A stretch of DNA of 64,000 nucleotides from contig NZ_AP024619.1 of assembly GCF_019668485.1 (NCBI RefSeq), positions 1,673,001 through 1,737,000 of the forward strand, given 5' to 3'. Made by a program: the position numbers and the translations under genes. Below are positions 7,402-15,688 of this stretch, piece by piece. The notes under the pieces were generated by a model. That model did not search any database. It was not told the origin of the DNA and saw only the letters and a program-made list of their open reading frames with translations. Numbering within the stretch: the stretch's first letter is position 1; every line of letters begins with the position of its first letter. Source of the stretch: Gelria sp. Kuro-4 (GTDB lineage Bacteria; Bacillota; DTU030; DUMP01).

Positions 7402-8889
7402 ATGGCTGATATCCTCGCGCAGACATTCCAAGTCGAAGTCCTGGCCAGTACCATGCTGGGTATTTTTGCTGGCATGCTAGTTGGGGCAATCCCAGGTTTG
7501 ACGGCTACAATGGCTGTGGCGCTCTTGATTCCGGTCACCTTTGGGATGAGCGGCGCGGCGGCTTTGATCCTCTTGGGAACCATTTACACAGCAGCGACTT
7601 ACGGCGGGAGCTTTTCTGCGATCTTATTTCATACCCCTGGTACACCTAGCTCAGCGGCAACCTGTCTCGATGGTTACGAAATGACCAGGAAAGGCGAAGC
7701 CGGTAAAGCCCTAACAATTTCTACCATTAGCTCTGCGCTAGGTGGCTTGGTTGGGGTCTGCGCATTGCTGTTAATTGCTCCACCTCTATCACTTATCTCA
7801 CTCAAGTTTGGCCCACTCGAGTACTTCCTGTTGGCTGTCTTTGGGTTAAGCATTATTGGCGGGTTAGCTTCTAATAACCTCGTAAAGGGACTAATTGCTG
7901 GATTGCTAGGTTTGGCTTTAAGTACGATTGGCCTTGACCCAATGGCGGCATTTCCACGCTTTACTTTTGGCCTTATCAACCTAGAGTCTGGGATTCCGTT
8001 GGTTCCGGCGCTGATTGGGATGTTTTCGGTATCCCAAGCCATGATTTTGGCTGAGACCGGGAACGTGGTTCAGGTGAACCCAACCGCCAAGGCTATCAAA
8101 ATTACCCTGCCGACATGGCAGGAAATGAAATGCATCGCCCCGATCATCGGCTACTGCTCATTAATAGGCACCTTTATAGGGATACTCCCGGGTGCGGGCG
8201 GTGACGTTGCGACCTGGGTCAGCTACAACGAGGCGCGCCGGATATCCAAGCATCCGGAAAAGTTTGGAACAGGGATAGTTGAAGGGATAGCTGCTTCTGA
8301 ATCAGCTAACAACGCGGTTTGTGCATCTGCTATGATTCCACTACTAACACTGGGTATCCCAGGGAGCAACGTCACAGCTGTGATGCTCGGCGGCCTGCTC
8401 ATCCACGGTCTGGTTCCAGGAAGAGACCTCTTCTCGGTTCAGGCGACGACAACCTACGCGATCATTGTGGGGCTGTTCCTGGCCAATATACTCATGGGAG
8501 TAATCGGGCTACTCATTGCACCCTATGTCCAGCGCCTGGCTCGAATTCCGTACCAGATCTTGGCGTCGACCATCATCTTGTTTGGCGTGGTAGGTTCCTT
8601 TGCCATCAACAACAACTTTGCCGATGTTTACCTTATGATGATCTTCGGCCTGTTTGGCTACCTCATGAGGCGCTATGACTTCCCGGTAGCGGCCACAATT
8701 CTCGGGCTGATTCTTGGTCCCATGGCTGAGAACGGCCTAAGACAAGCAATGGTCATTTCAAGTGGCAATCTGCTCGTGATGCTGCTGCGTCGCCCCATCT
8801 CACTCGTTATTGTGCTGGTAACTCTTTTGTCGATATTATGGCCGGTGCTGTCCAAGAGAATGGCTGGCTCCAAACCTGCCCACGCGTAA
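7402..8889 (+). CDS. tctA: Tripartite tricarboxylate transporter, large permease TctA
   Basis: A 495-residue integral membrane protein with about ten to twelve hydrophobic segments and both TctA hallmarks: GILPGAGGDVATWVSYNEARR near residue 255 and GIAASESANNAVCASAMIPLLTLGIPGS near 297. It forms the cation-coupled translocation channel fed by the TctC lipoprotein. The start is ATG 7402 with AGGTGAGG upstream; the preceding TTG is less likely. It begins ten bases after tctB and is followed, after a 112-base gap, by the PanB-like gene, consistent with one catabolic operon. Confidence 0.92.
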   Translation: MADILAQTFQVEVLASTMLGIFAGMLVGAIPGLTATMAVALLIPVTFGMSGAAALILLGTIYTAATYGGSFSAILFHTPGTPSSAATCLDGYEMTRKGEAGKALTISTISSALGGLVGVCALLLIAPPLSLISLKFGPLEYFLLAVFGLSIIGGLASNNLVKGLIAGLLGLALSTIGLDPMAAFPRFTFGLINLESGIPLVPALIGMFSVSQAMILAETGNVVQVNPTAKAIKITLPTWQEMKCIAPIIGYCSLIGTFIGILPGAGGDVATWVSYNEARRISKHPEKFGTGIVEGIAASESANNAVCASAMIPLLTLGIPGSNVTAVMLGGLLIHGLVPGRDLFSVQATTTYAIIVGLFLANILMGVIGLLIAPYVQRLARIPYQILASTIILFGVVGSFAINNNFADVYLMMIFGLFGYLMRRYDFPVAATILGLILGPMAENGLRQAMVISSGNLLVMLLRRPISLVIVLVTLLSILWPVLSKRMAGSKPAHA

Positions 8890-9001
8890 CTCCGCCGTGG
8901 GTTTACCAGACTTCGGCCGAAGGAGAGGTATCGCATAAGGCCCTGGTGCCAGTCAATGGACGCGCCGGATGCCGAACCAATAAGAGAAAGGAGACTCGAG
9001 G

Positions 9002-9856
9002 ATGCCGAGGCAAAAGCGAACCATCCAGTACCTCTTTGAAAAGAAAGAGAAAGGGGAAAAAATGCCGCGGACGGCTCTCTATGACTACCCGATGGCTGTG
9101 CTAGCCGAACTGGCCGGGATCGACATCATCAATGTTGGTGATTCCATCGCTATGGTGACGTTTGGCTACAACAGCACCTTGCCAGCGAATCTGGACGTTA
9201 TGGTGGAGCATGCCAAGGCCGTGCGTAAAGGTGCCCCCACCGCCTTTATCATGGGCGATATGCCTTTCCTGTCTTACCAGGCGTCAATTCCAGAGGCCAT
9301 CAGGAACGCTGGCAGGTACTTGAGGGAAGCGGACATGGATGCAGTCAAAGTTGAAGGAGGCACTGAGGTTGTTCCCGTAATAAAGGCACTGACCGATGCA
9401 GGCATTCCGGTCATTGCCCACACGGGTCTTACTCCCCAGAGCATTAAATCCATCGGGGGCTACAAAACCCAGGGGCGTGATGCCCAGGCGGCGCTGAAGC
9501 TGATCCACGAGGTCAAAGCCCTAGAGGACGCCGGCGCCGTGGCGGTAGTCATTGAAAGCGTTCCGAGCGAAGTCGGGAAAATCATCTACGAGCGGACTCG
9601 GATCCCCATTTTCGGGACCGGGATTGGCCCGTACACCGACAGCCCCATGATCAATGCCTACGACCTGCTCGGCTTTTTCGACCGCGTCCCCCGCTTTGCC
9701 AAACGGTATGCAAATGTAAAGGAAGTCATAGTAGATGCTTTCAAGAACTTCGTCGATGATGTCGTTACTGGCCAGTATCCTGGTGAAGAGCACTGCTACC
9801 ACATGATACCCGGTGAAGAAGAGAAGCTCTACAACCTGATCGAAACACAAAACTAG
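9002..9856 (+). CDS. PanB-like ketopantoate hydroxymethyltransferase family aldolase
   Basis: A 284-residue member of the PanB/PEP-mutase barrel family. Catalytic positions of PanB are present: Asp47-Ser48 in VGDS, Asp86 in GDMPF, Lys116 in AVKVEGG, Glu185 in VVIESVP, plus the family stretch HTGLTPQSIKSIGGYKTQGR. PanB moves a hydroxymethyl group from 5,10-methylene-THF to 2-oxoisovalerate, in principle reversibly. The usual GAGPDCDGQ-like segment is replaced here by GTGIGPYTDSP, suggesting altered specificity. No panC or panD is near; it sits between a carboxylate transporter and two catabolic enzymes, so a retro-aldol role is inferred. ATG 9002 follows AAAGGAG. Confidence 0.8.
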   Translation: MPRQKRTIQYLFEKKEKGEKMPRTALYDYPMAVLAELAGIDIINVGDSIAMVTFGYNSTLPANLDVMVEHAKAVRKGAPTAFIMGDMPFLSYQASIPEAIRNAGRYLREADMDAVKVEGGTEVVPVIKALTDAGIPVIAHTGLTPQSIKSIGGYKTQGRDAQAALKLIHEVKALEDAGAVAVVIESVPSEVGKIIYERTRIPIFGTGIGPYTDSPMINAYDLLGFFDRVPRFAKRYANVKEVIVDAFKNFVDDVVTGQYPGEEHCYHMIPGEEEKLYNLIETQN

Positions 9857-9869
9857 TGAGGTGGAGAAC

Positions 9870-10943
9870 TTGGCGCTTGTTCGCGTCCAGAGCAAAGACC
9901 TGCAGCACCTAGCGGAGGAAATTCTCCAGAGCGTTGGTGTCCCGGAAGAGGATGCCCACATAATAAGCAGCTGCCTGATTGAGGCAGACCTAAGAGGCGT
10001 TCAAACGCACGGGATGTTCCATTTACCGAAATATGTCGCAAGGATTCAAGTCGGGTCCTTGAAGCCTGTAACGCCGGTAACAACCGTGGCGGAGACTGCG
10101 AACATCGCTGTCTTAGATGGTGGTGGAGGTTTTGGTCATGTCAGCGGCTATCGCGCCATGAAACTCGCAATGGCCAAGGCGAAGCAGGGCGGAATAGCCA
10201 TGGTTTTGGTAAGGAACAGCAATCATTTTGGCATGACAGCCTTTTATGCTATGCTCGCCCTCAGCGAGAACCAGATCGGGATGGCAATGACTAATGCTTC
10301 TCCTACAATAGCGCCAACCGGAGGTGTCTCTCCCCTGTTGGGCAATAACCCCTTTGCCATTGCCGTTCCTGCTGGCCAAAGACCGGCCCCAGTCCTAGAT
10401 GTAGCGCTAAGCGCCTCTAGCCTAAGCAAAATCAAACAGGCGGCAGAGAAAGGCATTCCCATACCGCTGGGCTGGGCGACCGATCCAGAAGGTGAAGAGA
10501 CAACTGATGCTCAAAAGGCGGTTACTGGACTTCTTCTGCCCATTGGGGGCTACAAAGGTTACGGTATGTCTTTTATGATCGACGTGCTCTGCGGTGTTTT
10601 ATCAGGAGCCGCATTTGGCCCATTCGTGGGTAAACATCTGCAGCAACCGAATCAAAAGGCCAACCCGCAGAACCTAGGGCACACATTTGTGGCGATTGAT
10701 GTGAGTAAGTTCATGGGCGTAGACCTGTTCAAGGCTAGGGTGGACCAGTACATCGATACCCTCAAAGCTTCCAAGCTAGGTAAGAGCGCCCAGACAATTT
10801 ACCTTCCAGGTGAGAAAGAGTACTGGACGAAGACGGACTATCTCAAGAATGGCATTCGCATTGAAGAGGCTATTGTGAACGAGGTCGTGGCTTTGGCCAA
10901 TAGTCTTGGGCTGGCCCCGCACCTTAACGTGGCTCTGGAATAA
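9870..10943 (+). CDS. Ldh2/malate dehydrogenase-family NAD(P) oxidoreductase
   Basis: A roughly 357-residue member of the Ldh2 (YlbC/ComC/DlgD) family, which uses a fold distinct from ordinary malate dehydrogenases to oxidise 2-hydroxyacids such as malate, lactate, ureidoglycolate, sulfolactate or diketogulonate. The N-terminal RGVQTHG and the NSNHFG motif with the catalytic His (about residue 119) are present, as is the GGYKGYG segment near residue 225. TTG 9870 is preferred because AGGTGGAG lies just before it; GTG 9861 is the alternative. It starts 14 bases after the PanB-like gene. Substrate unknown. Confidence 0.85.
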   Translation: MALVRVQSKDLQHLAEEILQSVGVPEEDAHIISSCLIEADLRGVQTHGMFHLPKYVARIQVGSLKPVTPVTTVAETANIAVLDGGGGFGHVSGYRAMKLAMAKAKQGGIAMVLVRNSNHFGMTAFYAMLALSENQIGMAMTNASPTIAPTGGVSPLLGNNPFAIAVPAGQRPAPVLDVALSASSLSKIKQAAEKGIPIPLGWATDPEGEETTDAQKAVTGLLLPIGGYKGYGMSFMIDVLCGVLSGAAFGPFVGKHLQQPNQKANPQNLGHTFVAIDVSKFMGVDLFKARVDQYIDTLKASKLGKSAQTIYLPGEKEYWTKTDYLKNGIRIEEAIVNEVVALANSLGLAPHLNVALE

Positions 10944-10983
10944 ACCTTGCACCCCGTGCGGTAAGGAAAAGGAGGCGATCAGA

Positions 10984-11757
10984 TTGATCGGGGCAGCAGA
11001 GTGGGAGAAGTACGAACACCGGCTTGCTGGAGTAGTTCCCAAAGAGAGGTTCGCTCGCTTGAGTTTTCCGCGCCCGAGACCCGAGGTCTTGAGTGTCCTT
11101 AAAGGCATAGAGGATCCGACTCCAACGGTTTCTGACATACTCGACCAATTAGGTATCGCAGGTACTGTTCCGGCAACAATCCTGCATCCAATTTGCGCCG
11201 GCAAAGTTGTGGTTGGCCCGGCTTTAACCATCCGCTATGTTGCAGAGCCACTGGTACCGCGGCAGGCGATGCTCAATTCCGCTAAGGCCCAGCTCGGTGA
11301 CAAAGATGCGTATGCAATTGCCGAACCGGGCGATGTGGTGGTCTTTGATAACAGCGGCCGAGAAGACATTTCTACGATGGGAGGCCTTTCCACGCACTAT
11401 GCCCTGAAAGCTGGGGTTGCTGGCTGTATTGTTGATGGTGGGGTCCGGGATGTTGGACTGATGCGCTCAGTTGGTTTCGGCGTCTGGAGCCGGGGTATAA
11501 CTCCCATTACAGGTAAACTGCGGGTTGCGACATTGGAAATCAACGGACCGGTACAGTGTGCCGACGTGTCGGTGAAGCCAGGCGACCTAGTGGTAGCTGA
11601 TGACAACGGCGTATGCTTTATCCCTGCAGAACGTTTAGATGAGGTAGTGGCTATGGTATTAGAGGCTGCCAAGACGGAAGAGATGTTGATGCAGGCCATT
11701 TCCGGAGGAGGCTCGATGGACAATCTAAGGAGCATTCTACCGCCAGAGAAATGGTAA
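10984..11757 (+). CDS. RraA-like protein (HMG aldolase / oxaloacetate decarboxylase family)
   Basis: A 257-residue RraA-fold protein. The family signature is GCIVDGGVRDVG with Asp151, Arg155 and Asp156, preceded by the GG(x)STHYALKAG loop. In 4-hydroxy-4-methyl-2-oxoglutarate aldolases the Arg-Asp pair binds substrate and the divalent metal, which makes catalysis more likely than RNase E inhibition in this organism. TTG 10984 is chosen from AAGGAGG at 10969-10975, eight bases upstream. Last gene of the carboxylate operon. It could cleave a branched hydroxy-oxo-diacid to pyruvate plus another oxoacid, or decarboxylate oxaloacetate. Confidence 0.83.
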   Translation: MIGAAEWEKYEHRLAGVVPKERFARLSFPRPRPEVLSVLKGIEDPTPTVSDILDQLGIAGTVPATILHPICAGKVVVGPALTIRYVAEPLVPRQAMLNSAKAQLGDKDAYAIAEPGDVVVFDNSGREDISTMGGLSTHYALKAGVAGCIVDGGVRDVGLMRSVGFGVWSRGITPITGKLRVATLEINGPVQCADVSVKPGDLVVADDNGVCFIPAERLDEVVAMVLEAAKTEEMLMQAISGGGSMDNLRSILPPEKW

Positions 11758-11776
11758 GAGACTCCCACGCGTCTCT
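11757..11776 (+). terminator. Weak hairpin at end of carboxylate operon
   Basis: A six-pair inverted repeat (AGAGAC at 11757-11762, GTCTCT at 11771-11776) overlaps the last base of the RraA-like stop codon. No T-tract follows, so it is only a possible operon boundary. The sequence on its right side becomes GC-rich, matching fhs. Confidence 0.3.
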
Positions 11777-11903
11777 AGTCCGGCCGGAAACGACAGGGGG
11801 AGGTGGCTGCCGCTGGATTAGCCAGCACTTATCAGCTGCTCAGCTCTAGTTACTCCGTGTTGTCCGTACAAAGCGCCTGTATAGGGTAAGAAAGGGTGTA
11901 AAC

Positions 11904-13571
11904 ATGCTTTCCGACATCGAAATCGCCCAGGCGGCCCCGATGCAGCCCATCACGGAGGTGGCCGCCGCCCTCGGCCTGGCGCCTGAGGAACTGGAACTCT
12001 ACGGCCGCTACAAGGCCAAGGTGAGCCCGGCGGTGTGGGAGCGGGTAAAGGAGCGGCCGGACGGGAAGCTGATCCTGGTGACGGCCATCAACCCCACACC
12101 GGCCGGTGAAGGCAAGACGACAACCACCGTGGGCCTGGGACAGGCCCTGGCCCGGCGGGGGAAGAAAGTGGCCATCGCCCTGCGCGAACCCTCTTTAGGG
12201 CCCAGCTTCGGCGTGAAGGGCGGCGCCGCCGGCGGCGGGTACTCCCAGGTGGTGCCCATGGAGGACATCAACCTGCACTTCACCGGCGACATCCACGCCG
12301 TGACCACGGCCCACAACCTTCTTTCCGCCCTCATCGACAACCACCTCCAGCAGGGAAACGCCCTCGGGCTGGACCCGCGGCGCATCACCTGGAAGCGGGT
12401 CCTCGACATGAACGACCGGGCGCTCAGGCACATCGTCATCGGCCTGGGGGGTAGGGCCCAGGGCGTCCCGCGCGAAGACGGCTTCGACATCTCCGTGGCC
12501 TCCGAAGTGATGGCCATCCTCTGCCTGGCCGGCAGCCTCAGCGAGCTCAAGGAGCGCCTGGCGCGGATCGTGGTGGGCTACACCGATGGCGGCCGCCCCG
12601 TGACGGCCGGCGACCTCAAGGCCCAGGGGGCGATGGCGCTTCTTCTTAAGGACGCCTTAAAGCCCAACCTGGTCCAGACCTTAGAGCACGTCCCGGCCTT
12701 CATCCACGGCGGTCCCTTCGCCAACATCGCCCACGGCTGCAACTCCATCCAGGCCACGCGGCTGGGGCTCAAGCTGGCCGACTACTTCGTCACAGAGGCC
12801 GGCTTCGGCGCCGACTTGGGGGCGGAGAAGTTCTTCGACATCAAGTGCCGCGTAGCCGGCCTTAAGCCCAGCGCCGCCGTGGTGGTGGCCACAGTGCGCG
12901 CCCTCAAGCTCCACGGCGGGGTACCCAAGGCCGAGCTGGGGCGGGAGAACCTGGACGCCCTCGAGGCGGGCTTCGCCAACCTGGAAAAGCAGGTGGAGAA
13001 CGTGCGCCTCTTCGGCGTGCCGCCGGTGGTGGCCATCAACCGCTTTCCCACCGACAGCGACAGAGAGCTTTCCCTGCTGGCGGAGCTCTGCAGGCGCCTC
13101 AATGTGCCCTTTGCCCTCTCGGAGGTCTGGGCCAAAGGCGGTGCCGGGGGGATCGAACTGGCCGAGAAGGTTCTTACCGCCTGTGAAGGGCCGGCCGACT
13201 TCCACTTTCTCTACGACCCCACGGAAGAGCCCAAGGCGAAGATCGCCGCCATCGCCCGGAAGGTTTACGGCGCCGCGCGGGTGGAGTACACCCCCGAGGC
13301 GGAGCGCGATCTCAAGGCCATCCACGACCAGGGCCTGGATAACCTCCTCATCTGCATGGCGAAAACCCAGTACTCCCTCTCGGACGACCCGGCCCTCCTA
13401 GGGCGTCCGGAAGGCTTTCCCCTTACCGTGCGCGAGGTGCGTCTTTCCGCCGGCGCCGGGTTTATCATCCCGGTTACGGGCCAGATCATGACCATGCCCG
13501 GTCTTCCTAAGCACCCGGCGGCGCTCGACATGGACATAGACGACACAGGGCGCATCACCGGCCTCTTTTAG
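11904..13571 (+). CDS. fhs: Formate--tetrahydrofolate ligase
   Basis: A 555-residue enzyme that uses ATP to make 10-formyl-THF from formate, the first tetrahydrofolate step of the methyl branch in acetogens. The P-loop TPAGEGKT is at residues 65-72, the family stretch [22 protein letters not shown] follows near 95, and the C-terminal [16 protein letters not shown] is intact. The length equals the well-studied Moorella enzyme class (about 559). ATG 11904 follows AAAGGGTG. It is 36 bases upstream of folD, so both C1 enzymes are probably co-transcribed. Strong GC contrast with the operon to its left. Confidence 0.97.
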   Translation: MLSDIEIAQAAPMQPITEVAAALGLAPEELELYGRYKAKVSPAVWERVKERPDGKLILVTAINPTPAGEGKTTTTVGLGQALARRGKKVAIALREPSLGPSFGVKGGAAGGGYSQVVPMEDINLHFTGDIHAVTTAHNLLSALIDNHLQQGNALGLDPRRITWKRVLDMNDRALRHIVIGLGGRAQGVPREDGFDISVASEVMAILCLAGSLSELKERLARIVVGYTDGGRPVTAGDLKAQGAMALLLKDALKPNLVQTLEHVPAFIHGGPFANIAHGCNSIQATRLGLKLADYFVTEAGFGADLGAEKFFDIKCRVAGLKPSAAVVVATVRALKLHGGVPKAELGRENLDALEAGFANLEKQVENVRLFGVPPVVAINRFPTDSDRELSLLAELCRRLNVPFALSEVWAKGGAGGIELAEKVLTACEGPADFHFLYDPTEEPKAKIAAIARKVYGAARVEYTPEAERDLKAIHDQGLDNLLICMAKTQYSLSDDPALLGRPEGFPLTVREVRLSAGAGFIIPVTGQIMTMPGLPKHPAALDMDIDDTGRITGLF

Positions 13572-13607
13572 GCCGGCCAAGAGATCTTTAAGGCAGGAGG
13601 GCGGGAA

Positions 13608-14459
13608 ATGAGGGCGGAGATTCTCGACGGCAGGAAGGTGGCGGCGCAGGTTAAGGCTGCGCTCAAAGAAGAGGTGACACAGCTGAAAGGCCGGGGCCTG
13701 ACCCCCGGCCTGGCGGTGATCCTGGTGGGGGACGACCCGGCCTCCCAGGTGTACGTAGGGAACAAAGAGAAGGCCTGCCGGGCGGTGGGCATTGCCTCCT
13801 TTCCCCACCGGTTGCCGGCGGCTACCGGCGAGGAACACCTGCTGCAGCTCATCGGGCGCCTCAACGCCGACCCGGCCGTGCACGGGATCCTGGTCCAGCT
13901 GCCCCTGCCGCGCCAACTGGACGCGAACCGGGTGATCCAGGCCATCGACCCGGCCAAGGACGTGGACGGCTTCCACCCCGTGAACGCCGGCCGGCTGGCG
14001 GCGGGTTTGCCGGCCTTTGTACCCTGCACGCCCCAGGGGGTTATGCACCTGCTCGCAGCCTATAACATCCCGGTTGCGGGGCGGCACGCCGTGGTGGTGG
14101 GGCGGAGCAACATCGTGGGCAAACCCCTGGTGCAGCTTCTCCTGGCCGCGGATGCCACCGTCACCGTCTGCCACAGCAAGACCAGGGACCTGGCCGCCTT
14201 CACCCGCACGGCCGATATCCTGGTGGCGGCGGTGGGTAGGCCGCGCCTTATCACCCGCGACATGGTAAAACCCGGGGCGGTGGTGGTGGACGTGGGCATC
14301 AACCGGCTGCCGGAAGGGCTGGTGGGCGACGTGGATTTCGAGGCGGTGCGCGAGGTGGCGCGTTACATTACGCCCGTTCCGGGCGGCGTAGGCCCCCTGA
14401 CCATCGCCATGCTGCTTAAGAACACGCTGATAGCGGCGCGCGAAACTTTAAAGGAGTGA
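13608..14459 (+). CDS. folD: Bifunctional methylene-THF dehydrogenase / methenyl-THF cyclohydrolase
   Basis: A 283-residue FolD that interconverts 10-formyl-, methenyl- and methylene-THF in the cytosol. Catalytic Tyr49 and Lys53 lie in VYVGNKEKA. The NAD(P)-binding motif [11 protein letters not shown] and the closing [10 protein letters not shown] are present. ATG 13608 follows AGGAGGGCGGG. With fhs it supplies three steps of the Wood-Ljungdahl methyl branch. The coding frame stops at TGA 14457-14459, and an AT-richer in-frame open stretch follows. Confidence 0.97.
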   Translation: MRAEILDGRKVAAQVKAALKEEVTQLKGRGLTPGLAVILVGDDPASQVYVGNKEKACRAVGIASFPHRLPAATGEEHLLQLIGRLNADPAVHGILVQLPLPRQLDANRVIQAIDPAKDVDGFHPVNAGRLAAGLPAFVPCTPQGVMHLLAAYNIPVAGRHAVVVGRSNIVGKPLVQLLLAADATVTVCHSKTRDLAAFTRTADILVAAVGRPRLITRDMVKPGAVVVDVGINRLPEGLVGDVDFEAVREVARYITPVPGGVGPLTIAMLLKNTLIAARETLKE

Positions 14460-14462
14460 GCG

Positions 14463-14597
14463 ATAGAACAGATAATTAGTGATTTCAGTAACAGTGACAA
14501 AAGCCTTAGTAAGAGGCTTCTGGAGAAAAAGGCTCTCAAGGAAGTAATACGTATAAGAAGCCTTATACGATGCCGCGAACGGATGGGCCGTAGGTAA
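14463..14597 (+). other. Possible small ORF in frame after the folD stop
   Basis: After the folD TGA the same frame stays open for 45 codons (AIEQIISDF..., ending RERMGRR) to TAA 14595-14597. An AAGGAG ribosome site at 14451-14456 lies six bases before an ATA codon at 14463. AUA is a very rare start, so this is either an unusual 44-residue basic peptide, a UGA readthrough tail, or chance. Base composition is clearly more AT-rich than folD. No family recognised. Confidence 0.2.
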
Positions 14598-14605
14598 GAC
14601 AATAT

Positions 14606-14770
14606 CCTACCTGTGCGAGAACGTTGGTAGGGTCTTGTGCGGTTTGGGGCGAGGATTTCGAAGATAGGAACAGTTGCGTTGTATATTGTTTGTGACAACG
14701 CAAAAGAGACCCACTTTGATCACGGAAAAGGGGTCTACCCCTGCTAAGGCTGCGCTTAGGGGGTGGCCCC
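14606..14770 (+). ncRNA. Candidate structured RNA of three hairpins ending in a terminator
   Basis: Three stem-loops follow in series: CCTACC/GGTAGG at 14606-14631, a perfect eight-pair TTGCGTTG/CAACGCAA at 14674-14703, and the terminator stem at 14730-14770. There is no coding potential across it. It does not carry the hallmark conserved segments of RNase P, SRP or tmRNA. It could be the folded 3' trailer of fhs-folD or an independent small RNA; identity unknown. Confidence 0.3.
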
Positions 14771-14777
14771 GTTTTTT
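14730..14777 (+). terminator. Rho-independent terminator
   Basis: A nested stem: outer GGGG (14730-14733) with CCCC, ACCCC with GGGGT, and inner CTAAG/CTTAG closing a six-base loop. It is followed by a run of six T at 14772-14777. This is the strongest terminator between folD and the DUF488 gene and probably ends the fhs-folD transcript. Confidence 0.8.
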
Positions 14778-15688
14778 GTAGGCAGAGTGGATGCCTTCTC
14801 TGCGAAAAGGGGCTGCCCTGGCTATGGATAGGGAGCGGTGCTTAAGGAGCCGGCGAGGATAACAGCTCCGCCGGGTTATCACCATGGGTCCACAGGTACT
14901 TAGACAACGCTTCGGCTCCACCTCGCGTTGCCGACGTCTCCACACCCCCGGTGGCGGTGATCTGAACTGTCTCTTTTATTATGGCTTTAGGGAAGGGAAC
15001 CAGCCCTCGGGGTCGTTTCCACGTGGCTATCCAGGTCTTTCTCACTTTTATCTGCCTGAACGTCAAAAAGATGGCGCGAAGAATCGCGTCTCGGCTGGCT
15101 ACGGCCTGAACGTAGTGACGAAGCTTCTTTGGCGATAAACGTAATCTCTTGGTAAAGCGTGCTTACCCCGTCCATAGGTGACGGGGTGGCTGTTTTATAA
15201 TCTGGGAAGGAGGATATACTGGAAGGTTCGCGAATCCTGGTAGCAGGGAAGGAGAAGGGAAGAATCAGAAACAGAACTTCTGCTGTTGTTGTTCTTACGC
15301 TGCCAGTGATTAGTCTTAGTACTAACAGATTGCACAGGGCCGGGCGAGTCCGCCGCAATCTGGACTGGAGGGCCACTACCGGGTCATCTCGACATGGGCC
15401 GCAAAAACGTGTCACAGGAAGGCCATAACTAGTTACTGCACCAACGAGCAAAGCCGAAACGGTGTGGTTTGTACTATCCCATTCCAAGCGCACCTTAAGT
15501 CATGTTCTGGGTTTTTTGGAAGACCGGCGGCTGCTCGCTGGGCGCGCCCCTGTTGGGCAGGGTATCATCGTCTACACATCCGAGGTGATTGTCAGGCAGA
15601 AACTGGGGCTCAGTCAAGATCAGAGGAACGGGTTGGGTTCCGTAGGTTACAGGAATTATCACTATTCAAAGGCTTGGAGGTAATTGAG
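14778..15688 (+). other. Gene-poor, probably degraded stretch
   Basis: About 900 bases without a convincing gene. Minus-strand open frames at 14842-15066 and 14987-15493 overlap, lack ribosome sites and match nothing I recognise. A plus-strand frame at 15219-15428 has AAGGAGG at a proper distance but begins with CTG. A hairpin (ACCCCGTC/GACGGGGT, 15165-15187) followed by TTTT may be a terminator. A TATAAT at 15196-15201 has no matching -35. Likely decayed coding DNA. Confidence 0.4.

Noticed and set aside
12681-14174. Minus-strand open frames of 214 and 258 codons opposite fhs and folD
   Set aside because: Antisense shadows created by high GC at third positions; the plus-strand genes are complete and well known.
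15219-15428. 69-codon frame with AAGGAGG site
   Set aside because: Its only start at proper distance is CTG, it matches nothing I know, and it lies in a degraded stretch.
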